Of a DNA stretch of 64,000 nt, positions 33,711-42,356 are shown one piece after another. A program made the position numbers and the translations under genes. Source of the DNA: Paraconexibacter antarcticus. GTDB lineage: Bacteria; Actinomycetota; Thermoleophilia; Solirubrobacterales; Solirubrobacteraceae. The notes beneath the pieces were generated by a model. It did no database searches. It was given only the letters and a program-made list of their open reading frames with translations, and was not told the origin of the DNA. The first letter of the stretch is position 1. Every line of letters begins with the position of its first letter. The stretch is taken from NCBI RefSeq assembly GCF_024220175.1, contig NZ_CP098502.1:2294001-2358000 (forward strand), read 5' to 3'.

Positions 33711-35511
33711 GCCCCAGACGACCGCCGCCGCGCTCTTGATGAGCGCCCGGGACCTGCGGTTCATGGTCAACGAGTGGCTCGACCTCGACGGCCTCGGCGA
33801 GCGTGAGCGGTATCGCGAGCACTCCCCATCGACGTTCGCGGACGTCCTGCAGCTCGCCGAGCGCATCGCGACCGAGCGCTTCGCGCCGCACGCACGACAA
33901 GCCGATCAGCAGGAGCCACAGCTGGAAGGAGACTCGGTCAAGCTCATCCCGGCGATCGGCGAAGCGCTCGCGGCCCATGCAAACGCAGGGTTCGTGGCGA
34001 TGTCGCTCGACGAAGAGGTCGGCGGCGCGCAGATGCCGCACCTGCTCGAGACGGCGTGTGCCTGCTGGTTCAACGCCGCGAACGTCGGCACGACCGTCTA
34101 CCACGGCCTCACCACCAGCGCCGCCCGGTTGCTGCTCACGTGCGGCTCCCCCGATCAGGTGCAGACTTGGGTTCCGCCCATGCTCGAGGGCCGGTTCCTG
34201 GGAACCATGTGCTTGTCCGAGACGGAGGCCGGCAGTTCGCTGGCCGACATCGCCACCCGGGCGGAGCCCCGACCCGATGGCACCTTCCGGCTGTTCGGCT
34301 CGAAGATGTGGATCGGGGCGGGAGAGCACACCATCGGCGAGAACATCGTGCACCTCGTCCTGGCCAAGTCCTCCGAGACGGCGGCCGGAACGGCCGGGAT
34401 CAGCCTGTTCATCGTGCCGAAGTGGCTCGTCGACGCCGAGGGACGACCCGGCGAGCGCAACGACGTCGTCGTCGCCGGCATCAACCACAAGATGGGCCAG
34501 CGCGGCACCGTCAACACGCTGCTGTCGTTCGGCGAGGGCGCTCACCTCCCGACCGGCGAGGCGGGCGCCGTCGGCTACCTCGTCGGCGAGCCGGGCCGCG
34601 GCCTGGCCGCGATGTTCCACATGATGAACGAGTCCCGGTTGGGCGTTGGTGCCGCCGCCGCCGCCATGGGCTACACCGCCTACCTGCGATCGCTGCAGTA
34701 CGCGCGGGAGCGACTTCAGGGCCGCGAGCTCGGCGTTCCGTCGACCTCGCCGCCCGTGCCGATCATTCGCCACGCCGACGTGCGCCGCATGCTGCTCAAG
34801 CAGAAGTCGTACGTCGAGGGCGGCCTCGCCCTCGTGCTGTTCGCAGCCCGGTTGCTTGACGACACGCTGACGTTGCCGACCGCACTGGAGCGCGAGCGCG
34901 CGCAGGTGCTGCTGGGAACGCTGACGTCGGTCGTCAAGAGCTGGCCCTCGCAGTGGGGCCTCGCCGCCAACGACCTGGCCATCCAGGTCTACGGGGGCTA
35001 CGGCTACGCCCGCGACTACGACGTGGAGCGTCTGTACCGCGACAACCGGGTCAGCTCGATCTACGAGGGCACCCACGGCATCCAGGCGCTGGACCTCCTC
35101 GGGCGTCAGGTGTTCAAGAACGACGGCGCCGGGTTGCGGGTCCTGCTCGAGGAGATCGAAAAGACCGTCGGTCGCGCACGAGCGTGCGGCGGGCTTGCGG
35201 GCGGACTCGCCTCCGAGCTCGAGACGGTCGCGGGCGAGCTCGAGGCCACGACGGCGACGCTGGCAGCGGCTCCCGACGTCGCCCTGGCGAACGCGACCCT
35301 CTACATGGAGGCGTTCGGGCACATCGTCGTCGCCTGGCTCTGGCTCGAGCAGGTCGCGGCCGCCCACGGCGGCGAAGGTGACTTCTACGAGGGCAAGCGC
35401 AACGCGGCGCGTTTCTTTTACACCCACGAGCTGCCGCGCGCGCAGACCGGCCTCGGCCTGCTGGCGCGCGGAGACCGCCTGGCGCTGGACACCCCCGAGG
35501 CGTGGCTCTAG
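33691..35511 (+). CDS. Acyl-CoA dehydrogenase, long FadE5-like type
   Basis: About 606 residues, longer than the 380-residue standard because of a C-terminal domain typical of FadE5-like enzymes. It has the FAD/substrate motifs MCLSETEAGSSLADI and MWIGAGEH, the catalytic Glu in SSIYEGTHGIQALDLLGR, and a terminal helical domain ending FFYTHELPRA. It oxidises acyl-CoA to enoyl-CoA in beta-oxidation and would feed the crotonase upstream. The frame opens with TTG 33691, overlapping the TetR stop; ATG 33739 (MSARDLRF) is an alternative, and neither has a strong ribosome site. Confidence 0.92.
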   Translation: MATSLPEPQTTAAALLMSARDLRFMVNEWLDLDGLGERERYREHSPSTFADVLQLAERIATERFAPHARQADQQEPQLEGDSVKLIPAIGEALAAHANAGFVAMSLDEEVGGAQMPHLLETACACWFNAANVGTTVYHGLTTSAARLLLTCGSPDQVQTWVPPMLEGRFLGTMCLSETEAGSSLADIATRAEPRPDGTFRLFGSKMWIGAGEHTIGENIVHLVLAKSSETAAGTAGISLFIVPKWLVDAEGRPGERNDVVVAGINHKMGQRGTVNTLLSFGEGAHLPTGEAGAVGYLVGEPGRGLAAMFHMMNESRLGVGAAAAAMGYTAYLRSLQYARERLQGRELGVPSTSPPVPIIRHADVRRMLLKQKSYVEGGLALVLFAARLLDDTLTLPTALERERAQVLLGTLTSVVKSWPSQWGLAANDLAIQVYGGYGYARDYDVERLYRDNRVSSIYEGTHGIQALDLLGRQVFKNDGAGLRVLLEEIEKTVGRARACGGLAGGLASELETVAGELEATTATLAAAPDVALANATLYMEAFGHIVVAWLWLEQVAAAHGGEGDFYEGKRNAARFFYTHELPRAQTGLGLLARGDRLALDTPEAWL

Positions 35512-35567
35512 TCGCCGTGGGACTCCGCCATCACAGAACCACCTGATCCTTCACAGAGGAGAGACGA

Positions 35568-37199
35568 GTGACCACGCACACCACGAGGGAGACCGGCGAC
35601 ATCGACGTGCTCGATGCGCTGGTCGTCGGGGCCGGCTTCAACGGCCTCTACCAACTCGACCGGCTCCGCGAACGGGGCTTCGCCGTCAAGGTGTGGGAGG
35701 AGGCCCCCGAGCTCGGGGGTGTCTGGTACTGGAACTGCTACCCGGGAGCACGGGTCGACTCCCCGGGCCGCATCTACCAGTACTCACGGCCCGACCTGCT
35801 GCAGGGGTGGAGCTTTGACGAGGCCTATCCCGGCCGCGAGGAACTGCGCAACTACTTCGCCTACGTTGACGGCAAGCTGGACCTGAGCCGGGACGTCACG
35901 TTCAACACTCGCGTCACCCGAGCCGAATTCGACGAGGACACGCGCCGGTGGACCGTCACCTCCGCCGGCGGGGACGTGGCGAGCGCGCGCTTCCTCATCA
36001 TGTGCACCGGGTTCGCGGCCAAGCCGTACATCCCGCAGATCGCGGGCCTGGAGGACTTCGCCGGGGAGCGCCACCACACCGCGCGTTGGCCGCAGGATGG
36101 CCTCGAACTCGCCGGCAAGCGCGTCGCGGTGATCGGCACGGGCGCCAGCGGTGTGCAGGTCATCCAGGAAGCCGGGAGTGTCGCCGAGCACCTCACGGTA
36201 TTCCAACGCACGCCCAACATCGCGATCCCGATGCGTCAACGCCGACTCGACGACGAGCAGCAGCGCGCGTTGCAGTCCGAGCTCCCCGAACGGATGGCCC
36301 GCCGTTCCAAGACGTTCGGAGGCGGTGACTTCGATTTCCTCCCCCGACCGGGGAGCGAGTTGACGTTCGATGAGCGGCAGGCCGAACTGACCAAGTTGTG
36401 GGAGATCGGCGGCTTCAGCTTCTGGCTGGGGAGCTTCTCGGACCTCATCGTCGACATGGACATTAACCGCGAGGTCTACGAGTTCTGGCGCGACCGCACC
36501 CGCGAGCGCATCGCCGACCCCGCGCTCGCCGAGAAGCTGGCCCCTTCCGTCCAACCGCACCCGTTCGGCGTGGTGCGTCCCTCGCTCGAGCAGTCGTACT
36601 ACGAGGTGTTCAACCGCGACAACGTGGCCCTCGTCGACGTCACTGAGACGCCGATCGAACGGATCACCGAGCACGGCGCCGTGACCAGCACCGGCGAGCA
36701 CCGCATCGACGTGCTGGTGCTCGCCACCGGCTTCGACGCCGTCACGGGCGGTCTCACGGCCATCGACATCCGCGGCACGTCCGGGGAGACCCTGGGCGAG
36801 AAGTGGGTCGAGGGCGTCAGCGCCCACCTGGGCATCGCCACCTCGGGTTTCCCGAACCTGCTGTTCCTCTACGGGCCCCAGAGCCCTGGTGCCTTCTGCA
36901 ACGGGCCCAGCTGCGCAGAACTGCAGGGCGACGCGATCGTAAACCTCCTCGAGAGCCTCAGGGACGACGGGCACACCCGTCTGGAGTCGACCGCCGAGGC
37001 CGACGAGGCCTGGCGGGGTCTCGTCCTAGGCATCGGTGAGCAGACCCTCTTCCGGCTGGCCACGACCGGCTGGTACGTCGGCGCGAACATCCCCGGCAAG
37101 AAGCAGGAACTCCTCCAGTTCGCCGGAGGCGTCCCCATGTACCTCGAGCAGGTGCAACAGTGCTCGACCCCCGACTACGCGGGATTCAAGGTGGCCTGA
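35568..37199 (+). CDS. Baeyer-Villiger monooxygenase (cyclohexanone/steroid monooxygenase-like)
   Basis: A 543-residue FAD/NADPH enzyme with two Rossmann motifs (VVGAGFNGLY; GTGASGVQ) around the Baeyer-Villiger fingerprint FAGERHHTARWP. It also has GGVWYWNCYPGARVDS, typical of cyclohexanone and cyclopentadecanone monooxygenases. GTG 35568 follows GGAGAG. It inserts an oxygen beside a ketone to form an ester or lactone. The alpha/beta hydrolase two bases downstream would open that ester or lactone. Confidence 0.94.
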   Translation: MTTHTTRETGDIDVLDALVVGAGFNGLYQLDRLRERGFAVKVWEEAPELGGVWYWNCYPGARVDSPGRIYQYSRPDLLQGWSFDEAYPGREELRNYFAYVDGKLDLSRDVTFNTRVTRAEFDEDTRRWTVTSAGGDVASARFLIMCTGFAAKPYIPQIAGLEDFAGERHHTARWPQDGLELAGKRVAVIGTGASGVQVIQEAGSVAEHLTVFQRTPNIAIPMRQRRLDDEQQRALQSELPERMARRSKTFGGGDFDFLPRPGSELTFDERQAELTKLWEIGGFSFWLGSFSDLIVDMDINREVYEFWRDRTRERIADPALAEKLAPSVQPHPFGVVRPSLEQSYYEVFNRDNVALVDVTETPIERITEHGAVTSTGEHRIDVLVLATGFDAVTGGLTAIDIRGTSGETLGEKWVEGVSAHLGIATSGFPNLLFLYGPQSPGAFCNGPSCAELQGDAIVNLLESLRDDGHTRLESTAEADEAWRGLVLGIGEQTLFRLATTGWYVGANIPGKKQELLQFAGGVPMYLEQVQQCSTPDYAGFKVA

Positions 37200-37201
37200 C
37201 G

Positions 37202-37996
37202 ATGCCGTATGTCAACGTGAACGGCCAGCGAATCGCTTACGGGGACACTGGATCGGGCGACGACGTGATCGTCTTCTCCCACGGCTTTTTCATGAGCCAG
37301 GCGATGTTCGCGCCGCAGGTCGCAGCTCTCGCGAACCGGTGGCGCTGCATCACGTGGGACGCCCGCGGCCACGGCGCGACCGAGGCGACCGACGATCCCT
37401 TCAGCTACTGGGACTCGGCAGCAGATCTTCTGGGCCTGCTCGATGCGCTCGGGATCGAAGAGGCCGTCCTCGCCGGGATGTCACAGGGCGGGTACGTCTC
37501 GCTTCGTGCCGCCCTCTCCGCGCCCGAACGCGTCAGGGCGCTCGTCCTGATCGACACGCAGTCCGGCCTCGACGCCGCCGAGAAGGCCGCGGGCTACGAC
37601 CAGCTCATCGACGCCTGGCTCTCGCCCGACGGCCCGCCGGCCGAGGTGCGCGAGACCCTCAGCACGATCATCATCGGAGCCGGCCACTCCGGCGGCGCAC
37701 GCTGGATCGACGAGGCCGCGTCGATCCCCGAAGCAACCGTCCGACAGATATACAGCACGCTGGCCACCCGCGACGACATCACCGAGCGCATCGGCGAGCT
37801 CACGATGCCGGCGCTGGTGGTGCACGGCTCCGATGACCTCGCCATCGGCGTCGACGAGGGGCGCGCGCTCGCCCAGAGGCTTCCCGCCGGTCGACTCGCG
37901 GTCATCGACGGGGCAGGTCACGCCGCGAACCTGACACATTCCGCGGCGGTCAACCTGGAGCTCGAGGCGTTCTTGACGGCGCAGGAGACGCCATAG
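37202..37996 (+). CDS. Alpha/beta hydrolase (lactonase/esterase-like)
   Basis: A 264-residue compact hydrolase. It has the oxyanion motif SHGFFMSQ, the nucleophile elbow GMSQGGY, an Asp in VHGSDDLAI, and a His in GAGHAANL. ATG 37202 lies two bases past the monooxygenase stop; a longer frame upstream overlaps that gene. Similar in size and motifs to 3-oxoadipate enol-lactonases. Paired with the Baeyer-Villiger enzyme, it most likely hydrolyses the lactone or ester product. Last gene of the cluster. Confidence 0.92.
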   Translation: MPYVNVNGQRIAYGDTGSGDDVIVFSHGFFMSQAMFAPQVAALANRWRCITWDARGHGATEATDDPFSYWDSAADLLGLLDALGIEEAVLAGMSQGGYVSLRAALSAPERVRALVLIDTQSGLDAAEKAAGYDQLIDAWLSPDGPPAEVRETLSTIIIGAGHSGGARWIDEAASIPEATVRQIYSTLATRDDITERIGELTMPALVVHGSDDLAIGVDEGRALAQRLPAGRLAVIDGAGHAANLTHSAAVNLELEAFLTAQETP

Positions 37997-38039
37997 GGCC
38001 GAGCCCCACCGAGGTGGTGCAGCGGTGCGTCTACGGCGG

Positions 38040-38118
38040 CGGGCCGCAGTTCGGGGGTTGGTGACCGCTTCGGTCTGGAGACCGAACCAGGCGACGAAGA
38101 GACCGCGATTCTCGGAAG
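38040..38118 (-). pseudogene. Short decayed fragment of the TetR copy A/B gene family
   Basis: The minus strand reads NRGLFVAWFGLQTEAVTNP, matching DRALLVARFGLQAESITNP of the two TetR copies; the DNA is recognisably similar for about 70 bases. The surrounding 37997-38247 region has no intact gene. It marks a third, older member of the duplicated regulator. Confidence 0.5.
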
Positions 38119-38250
38119 GGGTGCGGCCCCGAGAACCGCGAGAGCCTCGGCGTGTCGATCCGCTTCGGAGGTCGACCGCGTCCACGGCACTCACCCTCGA
38201 TCACCGCCACGGCGGCGCACCGGGATTCGTGCACGGTGGCCGCGGTCTTA

Positions 38251-39151
38251 GAAGGTCTTTCAAAATGAGGGCAGGCGCCGGAAGCAGAGGATCGCGCAGG
38301 CGAGGCTGAGGAAGGCCTCGTGGATCTCGGGGCGGCGTTCGTAGCGGATGCGTAGCCGGCGGAAGTTGTGTAGGTGCGCGAAGCCGCGTTCGACGACCCA
38401 GCGCTGACGACCGAGGCCGGAGCCGTGTGCGACGCCGCGGCGGGCGATCACGGGGGTGATTCCGCGGGCCCGGACCAGACGGCGGTGCTTGTCGTGGTCA
38501 TAGCCTCGGTCGGCGAGCACGACGTCGGGCTTTTGGCGTGGTCGGCCGACCTTGCCGGCGACCGGACGGGCGTGCAGATCCTCAAGCAGCGGGATCAGCT
38601 GAGTGACGTCGTTGCGGTTGCCGCCGGTCAGCGAGACGGCCAGGGGGATCCCGCCGGCGTCGACCAGGAGGTGGTGCTTTGAGCCGTTGCGCCCGCGATC
38701 TACTGGGGATGGCCCGGTGTGGAGCCCCCCAAAAGCGCACGCACATGAGAGCCGTCAACGGAGGCGCGAGACCAGTCGATCACGCCCGCGGCGTTGAGCT
38801 TGACCAGCAGCTTCTGGTACAGCGCCTCCCAGACGCCGGCCTGCTGCCAATCGCGAAGTCGTCGCCAGCACGTGACCCCGGAGCCGTAGCCATACTCGCG
38901 CGGCAGATCCGTCCACGCGATGCCGGTGTGCAGCACGTGCAGGATGCCGTTGAGGACCAGCCGGTCATCGATCGCCTTGCGGCCCGGGTGACGACGGCGA
39001 CGCACGCGGACGGGGATCAACGGCTCGATCTCCGCCCACAGCTCATCGCTGACTTCAAAGCGAGAGGGCACCTCCACGACCTCCAATCCTCGACGACACC
39101 GCCGACGGATTCCAGATCAGGAGACATAACCCTTCATTCCGAAACAGCTTC
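38251..39151 (-). mobile_element. IS5-family insertion sequence (901 bp, complete)
   Basis: The ends are imperfect inverted repeats of about 20 bases: left GAAGGTCTTTCAAAATGAGG and right, read inward, GAAGCTGTTTCGGAATGAAG. They are flanked by a TTA duplication (38248-38250 and 39152-39154). A TNA target of 3 bases fits the IS1031/IS427-like IS5 subgroups. The target lies directly at the outer end of the IS701 element, so this IS arrived second. Confidence 0.85.
38260..39086 (-). CDS. IS5-family transposase in two overlapping frames
   Basis: The first frame (38700-39086) holds the N-terminal DUF4096-like part (FEVSDELWAEIEPLIP) and the first catalytic region (VIDWSRASVDGSHVRALLGG). The second frame, -1 relative to it, continues TGPSPVDRGRNGSKHHLLVDA, then VVLADRGYDHDKHR (second Asp) and RWVVERGFAHLHNFRRL (catalytic Glu), and ends at 38260. 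The switch point CTTTTGGGGGG at about 38733 is a slippery run, consistent with programmed -1 frameshifting. That mechanism is known in this IS group but has not been demonstrated here. Confidence 0.85.
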
Positions 39152-39155
39152 TTAG

Positions 39156-40591
39156 TAGTGCTCCGTTAGGTTGTTGCAGGAGGTTATGGAGTCTTGGCGA
39201 ACTTCTTGTGCATGAGTTCGTCGGCGGGGCAGGTCAAGATCGGGTCGGTGGCCGGTCTCTCGGACAAGCAGCTGGCGCGGGTGCGGCCGCGGCTTGAGGC
39301 GTTCGCGGAGGACATGTTCGAGCCAATGGTGCGTCGCGATCAGCGGCGGTGGGGCGGCGTGTATCTGCGGGGGTTGATGCTCGATGGCAAGCGCAAGAGC
39401 ATCGAGCCGATGGCTGCCCGCCTGGAAGATGGCGATGAGCAGTGCTTGCAGCAGTTCGTCAACCAGTCGCCGTGGCGGTGGGAACCGGTGCGTAAGCGCT
39501 TGGCGGTCCGGCTCAGCGAGGCGATCGTGCCGGCGGCTTGGGTGATTGACGACACCGGCTTTCCGAAGTTCGGCGACAAGTCAGTCGGCGTGGCGCGCCA
39601 GTACTCCGGCGCTTTGGGGAAGGTCGGCAACTGCCAGATCGGGGTCTCGATCACCGCCGCCACCGTGCACGCGTCGTGCCCGATCGACTGGCGTCTGTTC
39701 CTGCCCGAGTCGTGGAACGAGGACCCGCGCCGCGCCGGCTGCAAAGTCCCCGACGACGTCGTGCATCGGCCGAAGTGGCAGCTCGCGTTGGACATGATCG
39801 ACGAGCTTCAGGCGTGGGGGCTGCAGGCTCCGCCGGTGCTCGGCGACGCCGCCTACGGTGACGTGACGGAGCTGCGCATCGGCCTGGAAGAGCGCGACAT
39901 CCGCTACGTGCTGGACGTCAAGGGCACCACGTCGGCGCTCCCGGCCAGCACCGAGCCGCAGACGCCGACCTACGCCGGCAAAGGACGGCCGCCCGCGCCG
40001 CGCTACCGCCGACCGTTCAGCAGCGTCGCGGCTTTGGCGGCCGAGGTCGGCGAGGACGCCTATCTGCGGATCTGCTGGCGCCAGGGCACCAAGGGCGAGC
40101 TGGCCTCGCGCTTCACCGCGATCCGCGTGAAGCTCTGCAACATCAAGCTGCGCAGCGCCCACGCAGACGGCAATCTGCCGGTCCGGTGGCTGCTGGCGGA
40201 GTGGCCCGAAGGCAAGAGCGCCCCGACCGACTTCTGGATCAGCGACCTCCCCGACGACACGCCGATCGCGGACCTCGTCGCGCTGGCGAAGCTGCGCTGG
40301 CGGATCGAGCAGGACTACCGCGAGCTCAAAGACGCCCTCGGCCTAGACCACTTCGAAGGCCGCTCCTGGCCCGGCTGGCACCACCACACAACCCTCGTCT
40401 CCGTCGCGCACGGCTTCCTGACCCTGGAACGACTGCGGCGACCTCAACGCCGGGCGGCCGCCTGACCTCACTGTTCGAGGTCGTTCGGGAGCTGCAAACG
40501 CTCTTGGCCTGCTGGCACGGGACATGCCCGACCTGCCGCAGACGGCTGCCGCCCGACACCCCCTACCTCAACGACACCTAACGGAGCACTA
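39156..40591 (+). mobile_element. IS701-family insertion sequence (1,436 bp)
   Basis: The terminal inverted repeats TAGTGCTCCGTTAGGT are identical at both ends for 16 bases. The element is flanked by TTAG on the left (39152-39155) and CTAG on the right (40592-40595); both fit the YTAR target, although not identical. The left flank is also the site of the IS5 insertion. Confidence 0.85.
39194..40465 (+). CDS. IS701-family transposase
   Basis: A 423-residue DDE transposase. The first catalytic Asp is in WVIDDTGFPKFGDKSVGVARQ, the second in VLGDAAYGDVTELR, and the Glu in LRWRIEQDYRELKDALGLDHFEGR. It starts at TTG 39194; an internal ATG at 39212 is an alternative. The stop after RPQRRAAA is followed in the next frame by SLFEVVRELQTLLACWHGTCPTC and a stop at 40581, which is the usual IS701 C-terminus. 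A one-base change has therefore cut about 38 residues, and activity may be reduced. Confidence 0.88.
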   Translation: MANFLCMSSSAGQVKIGSVAGLSDKQLARVRPRLEAFAEDMFEPMVRRDQRRWGGVYLRGLMLDGKRKSIEPMAARLEDGDEQCLQQFVNQSPWRWEPVRKRLAVRLSEAIVPAAWVIDDTGFPKFGDKSVGVARQYSGALGKVGNCQIGVSITAATVHASCPIDWRLFLPESWNEDPRRAGCKVPDDVVHRPKWQLALDMIDELQAWGLQAPPVLGDAAYGDVTELRIGLEERDIRYVLDVKGTTSALPASTEPQTPTYAGKGRPPAPRYRRPFSSVAALAAEVGEDAYLRICWRQGTKGELASRFTAIRVKLCNIKLRSAHADGNLPVRWLLAEWPEGKSAPTDFWISDLPDDTPIADLVALAKLRWRIEQDYRELKDALGLDHFEGRSWPGWHHHTTLVSVAHGFLTLERLRRPQRRAAA

Positions 40592-40661
40592 CTAGAACCC
40601 TGTGTTAATCGGCAAGAAGCCCTTGGTTAAGGGGTCGTTTCTGCGGTTCGCGACGGGTACG

Positions 40662-40674
40662 AGTGGTACTCGCA
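40662..40674. repeat. 13-base direct repeat AGTGGTACTCGCA (left copy)
   Basis: It lies 65 bases upstream of the integrase gene. The same 13 bases occur in the same orientation at 56688-56700, next to tRNA-Gly. It is a candidate attachment-site core for a 16-kb island, but repeats of this length are expected by chance in 64 kb, so position is the main support. Confidence 0.3.
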
Positions 40675-40690
40675 GATTTGTACGCTCGGA

Positions 40691-40713
40691 CTGAGGGTCG
40701 GGAGTCCGACCTC
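40691..40713 (+). other. tRNA-Gly 3'-end-like fragment before the integrase
   Basis: CTGAGGGTCGGGAGTCCGAC and the next three bases match the segment from the 3' anticodon stem through the T arm of the tRNA-Gly at 56782-56854, with two substitutions and one missing base. It is on the plus strand whereas the intact tRNA is on the minus strand, so the two do not form a simple attL/attR pair. Confidence 0.4.
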
Positions 40714-40738
40714 TTTTCAGCCCCTCGATCACGTCGCC

Positions 40739-42121
40739 ATGAAGCCCCGAGACCTTCCCGTGCCGGCCCTCTTCGTCGTCGAGACGAAGGACGGCTCGCC
40801 GGTCTGGGAGGCGAAGTGGCGCTCCAGCGGGGAGCAGGTCAAGCGCCGCCTCGGGCCGGCGTTGCTGCGGCGGCGCCCGGCCGACGATCGATCCGCCGGT
40901 GACGGCTGGCGGGCACGCTGGGAGGTCCCCGTCACGCGGAGCGGTCGACCGCAGCGCGGCAAGGACGGGACGCTCGGCGTCGACGAAGCCATCGCCCTCG
41001 CGGGCGAGCTCGTCGATCACGTCGAGGTGCAGCGTGCAGCTCAGCGCCGGGAGGCCGACCGCATCGCCGCCCTCGGCGGCCACGACCCGACGCTCGCCGA
41101 AGCCGCCGGGATCTGGCTCGACAACCGCGAGCGGGTCAAGGGGTTGCGCATCAGCACGCTGCGTGAGTACCGCTCGGTCGTGGACGTCCACCTCCTCACG
41201 TCGCCGCACCTGGCGGGCCCCATCGCCGGCATCACCACCGGGAAGGTCATCGACTGGCGCGACGAGCTCGACGCACGGCGCGACGAGGAGGGCGAGCGCA
41301 TCGTCTCCCGGCGGACGATCAACAAGGCCCGCATGGTCCTCCACCGCATCTTCGAGTTCGCCTGCCGTCCGATCGACCAGAAGGGCTATGGCCTGCTCCT
41401 GAACCCGGTCAAGCACTGCGAGCCGCTCGGGGAGGAGCCCGCGCCCGAACGCGAGCCGCTCACGCCCGGCGAGGTCATGCTCGTCGTCGGCGCCCTGCGA
41501 GCCGGCAGTCACCGCGCCGCGCGCGCCCGCGGGGGCGCGACCTCCCGCAAGCCCGAGGCGCAGGTCGAGCGCGACCGCGAGAGCGAGCAGGACGCCGCCA
41601 TGGTGATGCTGCTCGCGTTCTGCGGGCTGCGCGTGGGGGAGGCCGCGGCCCTCAGCTGGCGGCACATCGAGTTCGCCTCCTCCCGCCTGCGCATCGACCG
41701 CTCCTGGAATTCCACGAACCTCGTCGAGACCCCGACCAAGGCCGGCGAGGCCCGCTGGACCGTCGTCCCCGACCAGGTCGCCGCCGTCCTCGACGGTCTC
41801 TCGCGCCGCCCGTACTTCACCGGCCGCGACGACCTCGTCTTCTGCTCGGCGGTCGGCAAGCACGTCGACCTCCGCGCCTTCCGCCGCCGCTTCCGCGCCG
41901 CGTGCGAAGCCGCGGGGATCGACCGCCACATGCGCGTCCACGACCTCCGCCCCGGCGCGACCACCGACCTACGGAGCGTCTTCGACGCAGACGCCGTCCG
42001 CAAGCTCGTCGGACACAAGGACGCGCGGACCGCGCAGCGGTACGCGCACGCGCGCGATCAGTCGGACGCGGCGGCACGGTGGACGAAGTACCTCGACGAC
42101 ATGATCGGAGCGGGGGAGTGA
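40739..42121 (+). CDS. Tyrosine recombinase (integrase)
   Basis: A 460-residue phage-type integrase. The N-terminal region includes an AP2-like arm domain (WRSSGEQVKRRLGPA). It is followed by a SAM-like core-binding domain (about 120-230) and the catalytic domain: Arg in FCGLRVGEAAALSW, HxxR in MRVHDLRP, His in LVGHKD and Tyr in AQRYAHA. After HDLR the usual HT is PG, and the next helix looks shortened, so activity is likely but not certain. It lies just right of the IS701 element and is the first gene of the accessory region to 56.5 kb. Confidence 0.9.
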   Translation: MKPRDLPVPALFVVETKDGSPVWEAKWRSSGEQVKRRLGPALLRRRPADDRSAGDGWRARWEVPVTRSGRPQRGKDGTLGVDEAIALAGELVDHVEVQRAAQRREADRIAALGGHDPTLAEAAGIWLDNRERVKGLRISTLREYRSVVDVHLLTSPHLAGPIAGITTGKVIDWRDELDARRDEEGERIVSRRTINKARMVLHRIFEFACRPIDQKGYGLLLNPVKHCEPLGEEPAPEREPLTPGEVMLVVGALRAGSHRAARARGGATSRKPEAQVERDRESEQDAAMVMLLAFCGLRVGEAAALSWRHIEFASSRLRIDRSWNSTNLVETPTKAGEARWTVVPDQVAAVLDGLSRRPYFTGRDDLVFCSAVGKHVDLRAFRRRFRAACEAAGIDRHMRVHDLRPGATTDLRSVFDADAVRKLVGHKDARTAQRYAHARDQSDAAARWTKYLDDMIGAGE

Positions 42122-42340
42122 CGTTCACGACGTGGGTCCCGCCGCTTTGGACGAATCGACGGATACGGCGAGGTGATCCGAGCCTGGGACCGATGACCAC
42201 TCCCCTTGACACGCCACACTCAGGGGCCGCGCAGGCGATGTTCGACGCCGTCGACAAGTCCGCGAGGGCATTACGACGGTCGCGGAGCACGCGACGTTCG
42301 TCGATGCCGACGAGTTAGCCGCGGCATTTAGATCGCCCGT

Positions 42341-42356
42341 GCCGCGACGTCGCGGC
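42341..42356. repeat. Perfect 16-base palindrome at the end of the GH16 gene
   Basis: GCCGCGACGTCGCGGC is fully self-complementary and touches the stop codon of the GH16 gene. Together with the nearby arms CGCGGCA/TGCCGCG (42320-42346) it could act as a transcription terminator. The stretch 42122-42340 shows no supported gene. Confidence 0.4.
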
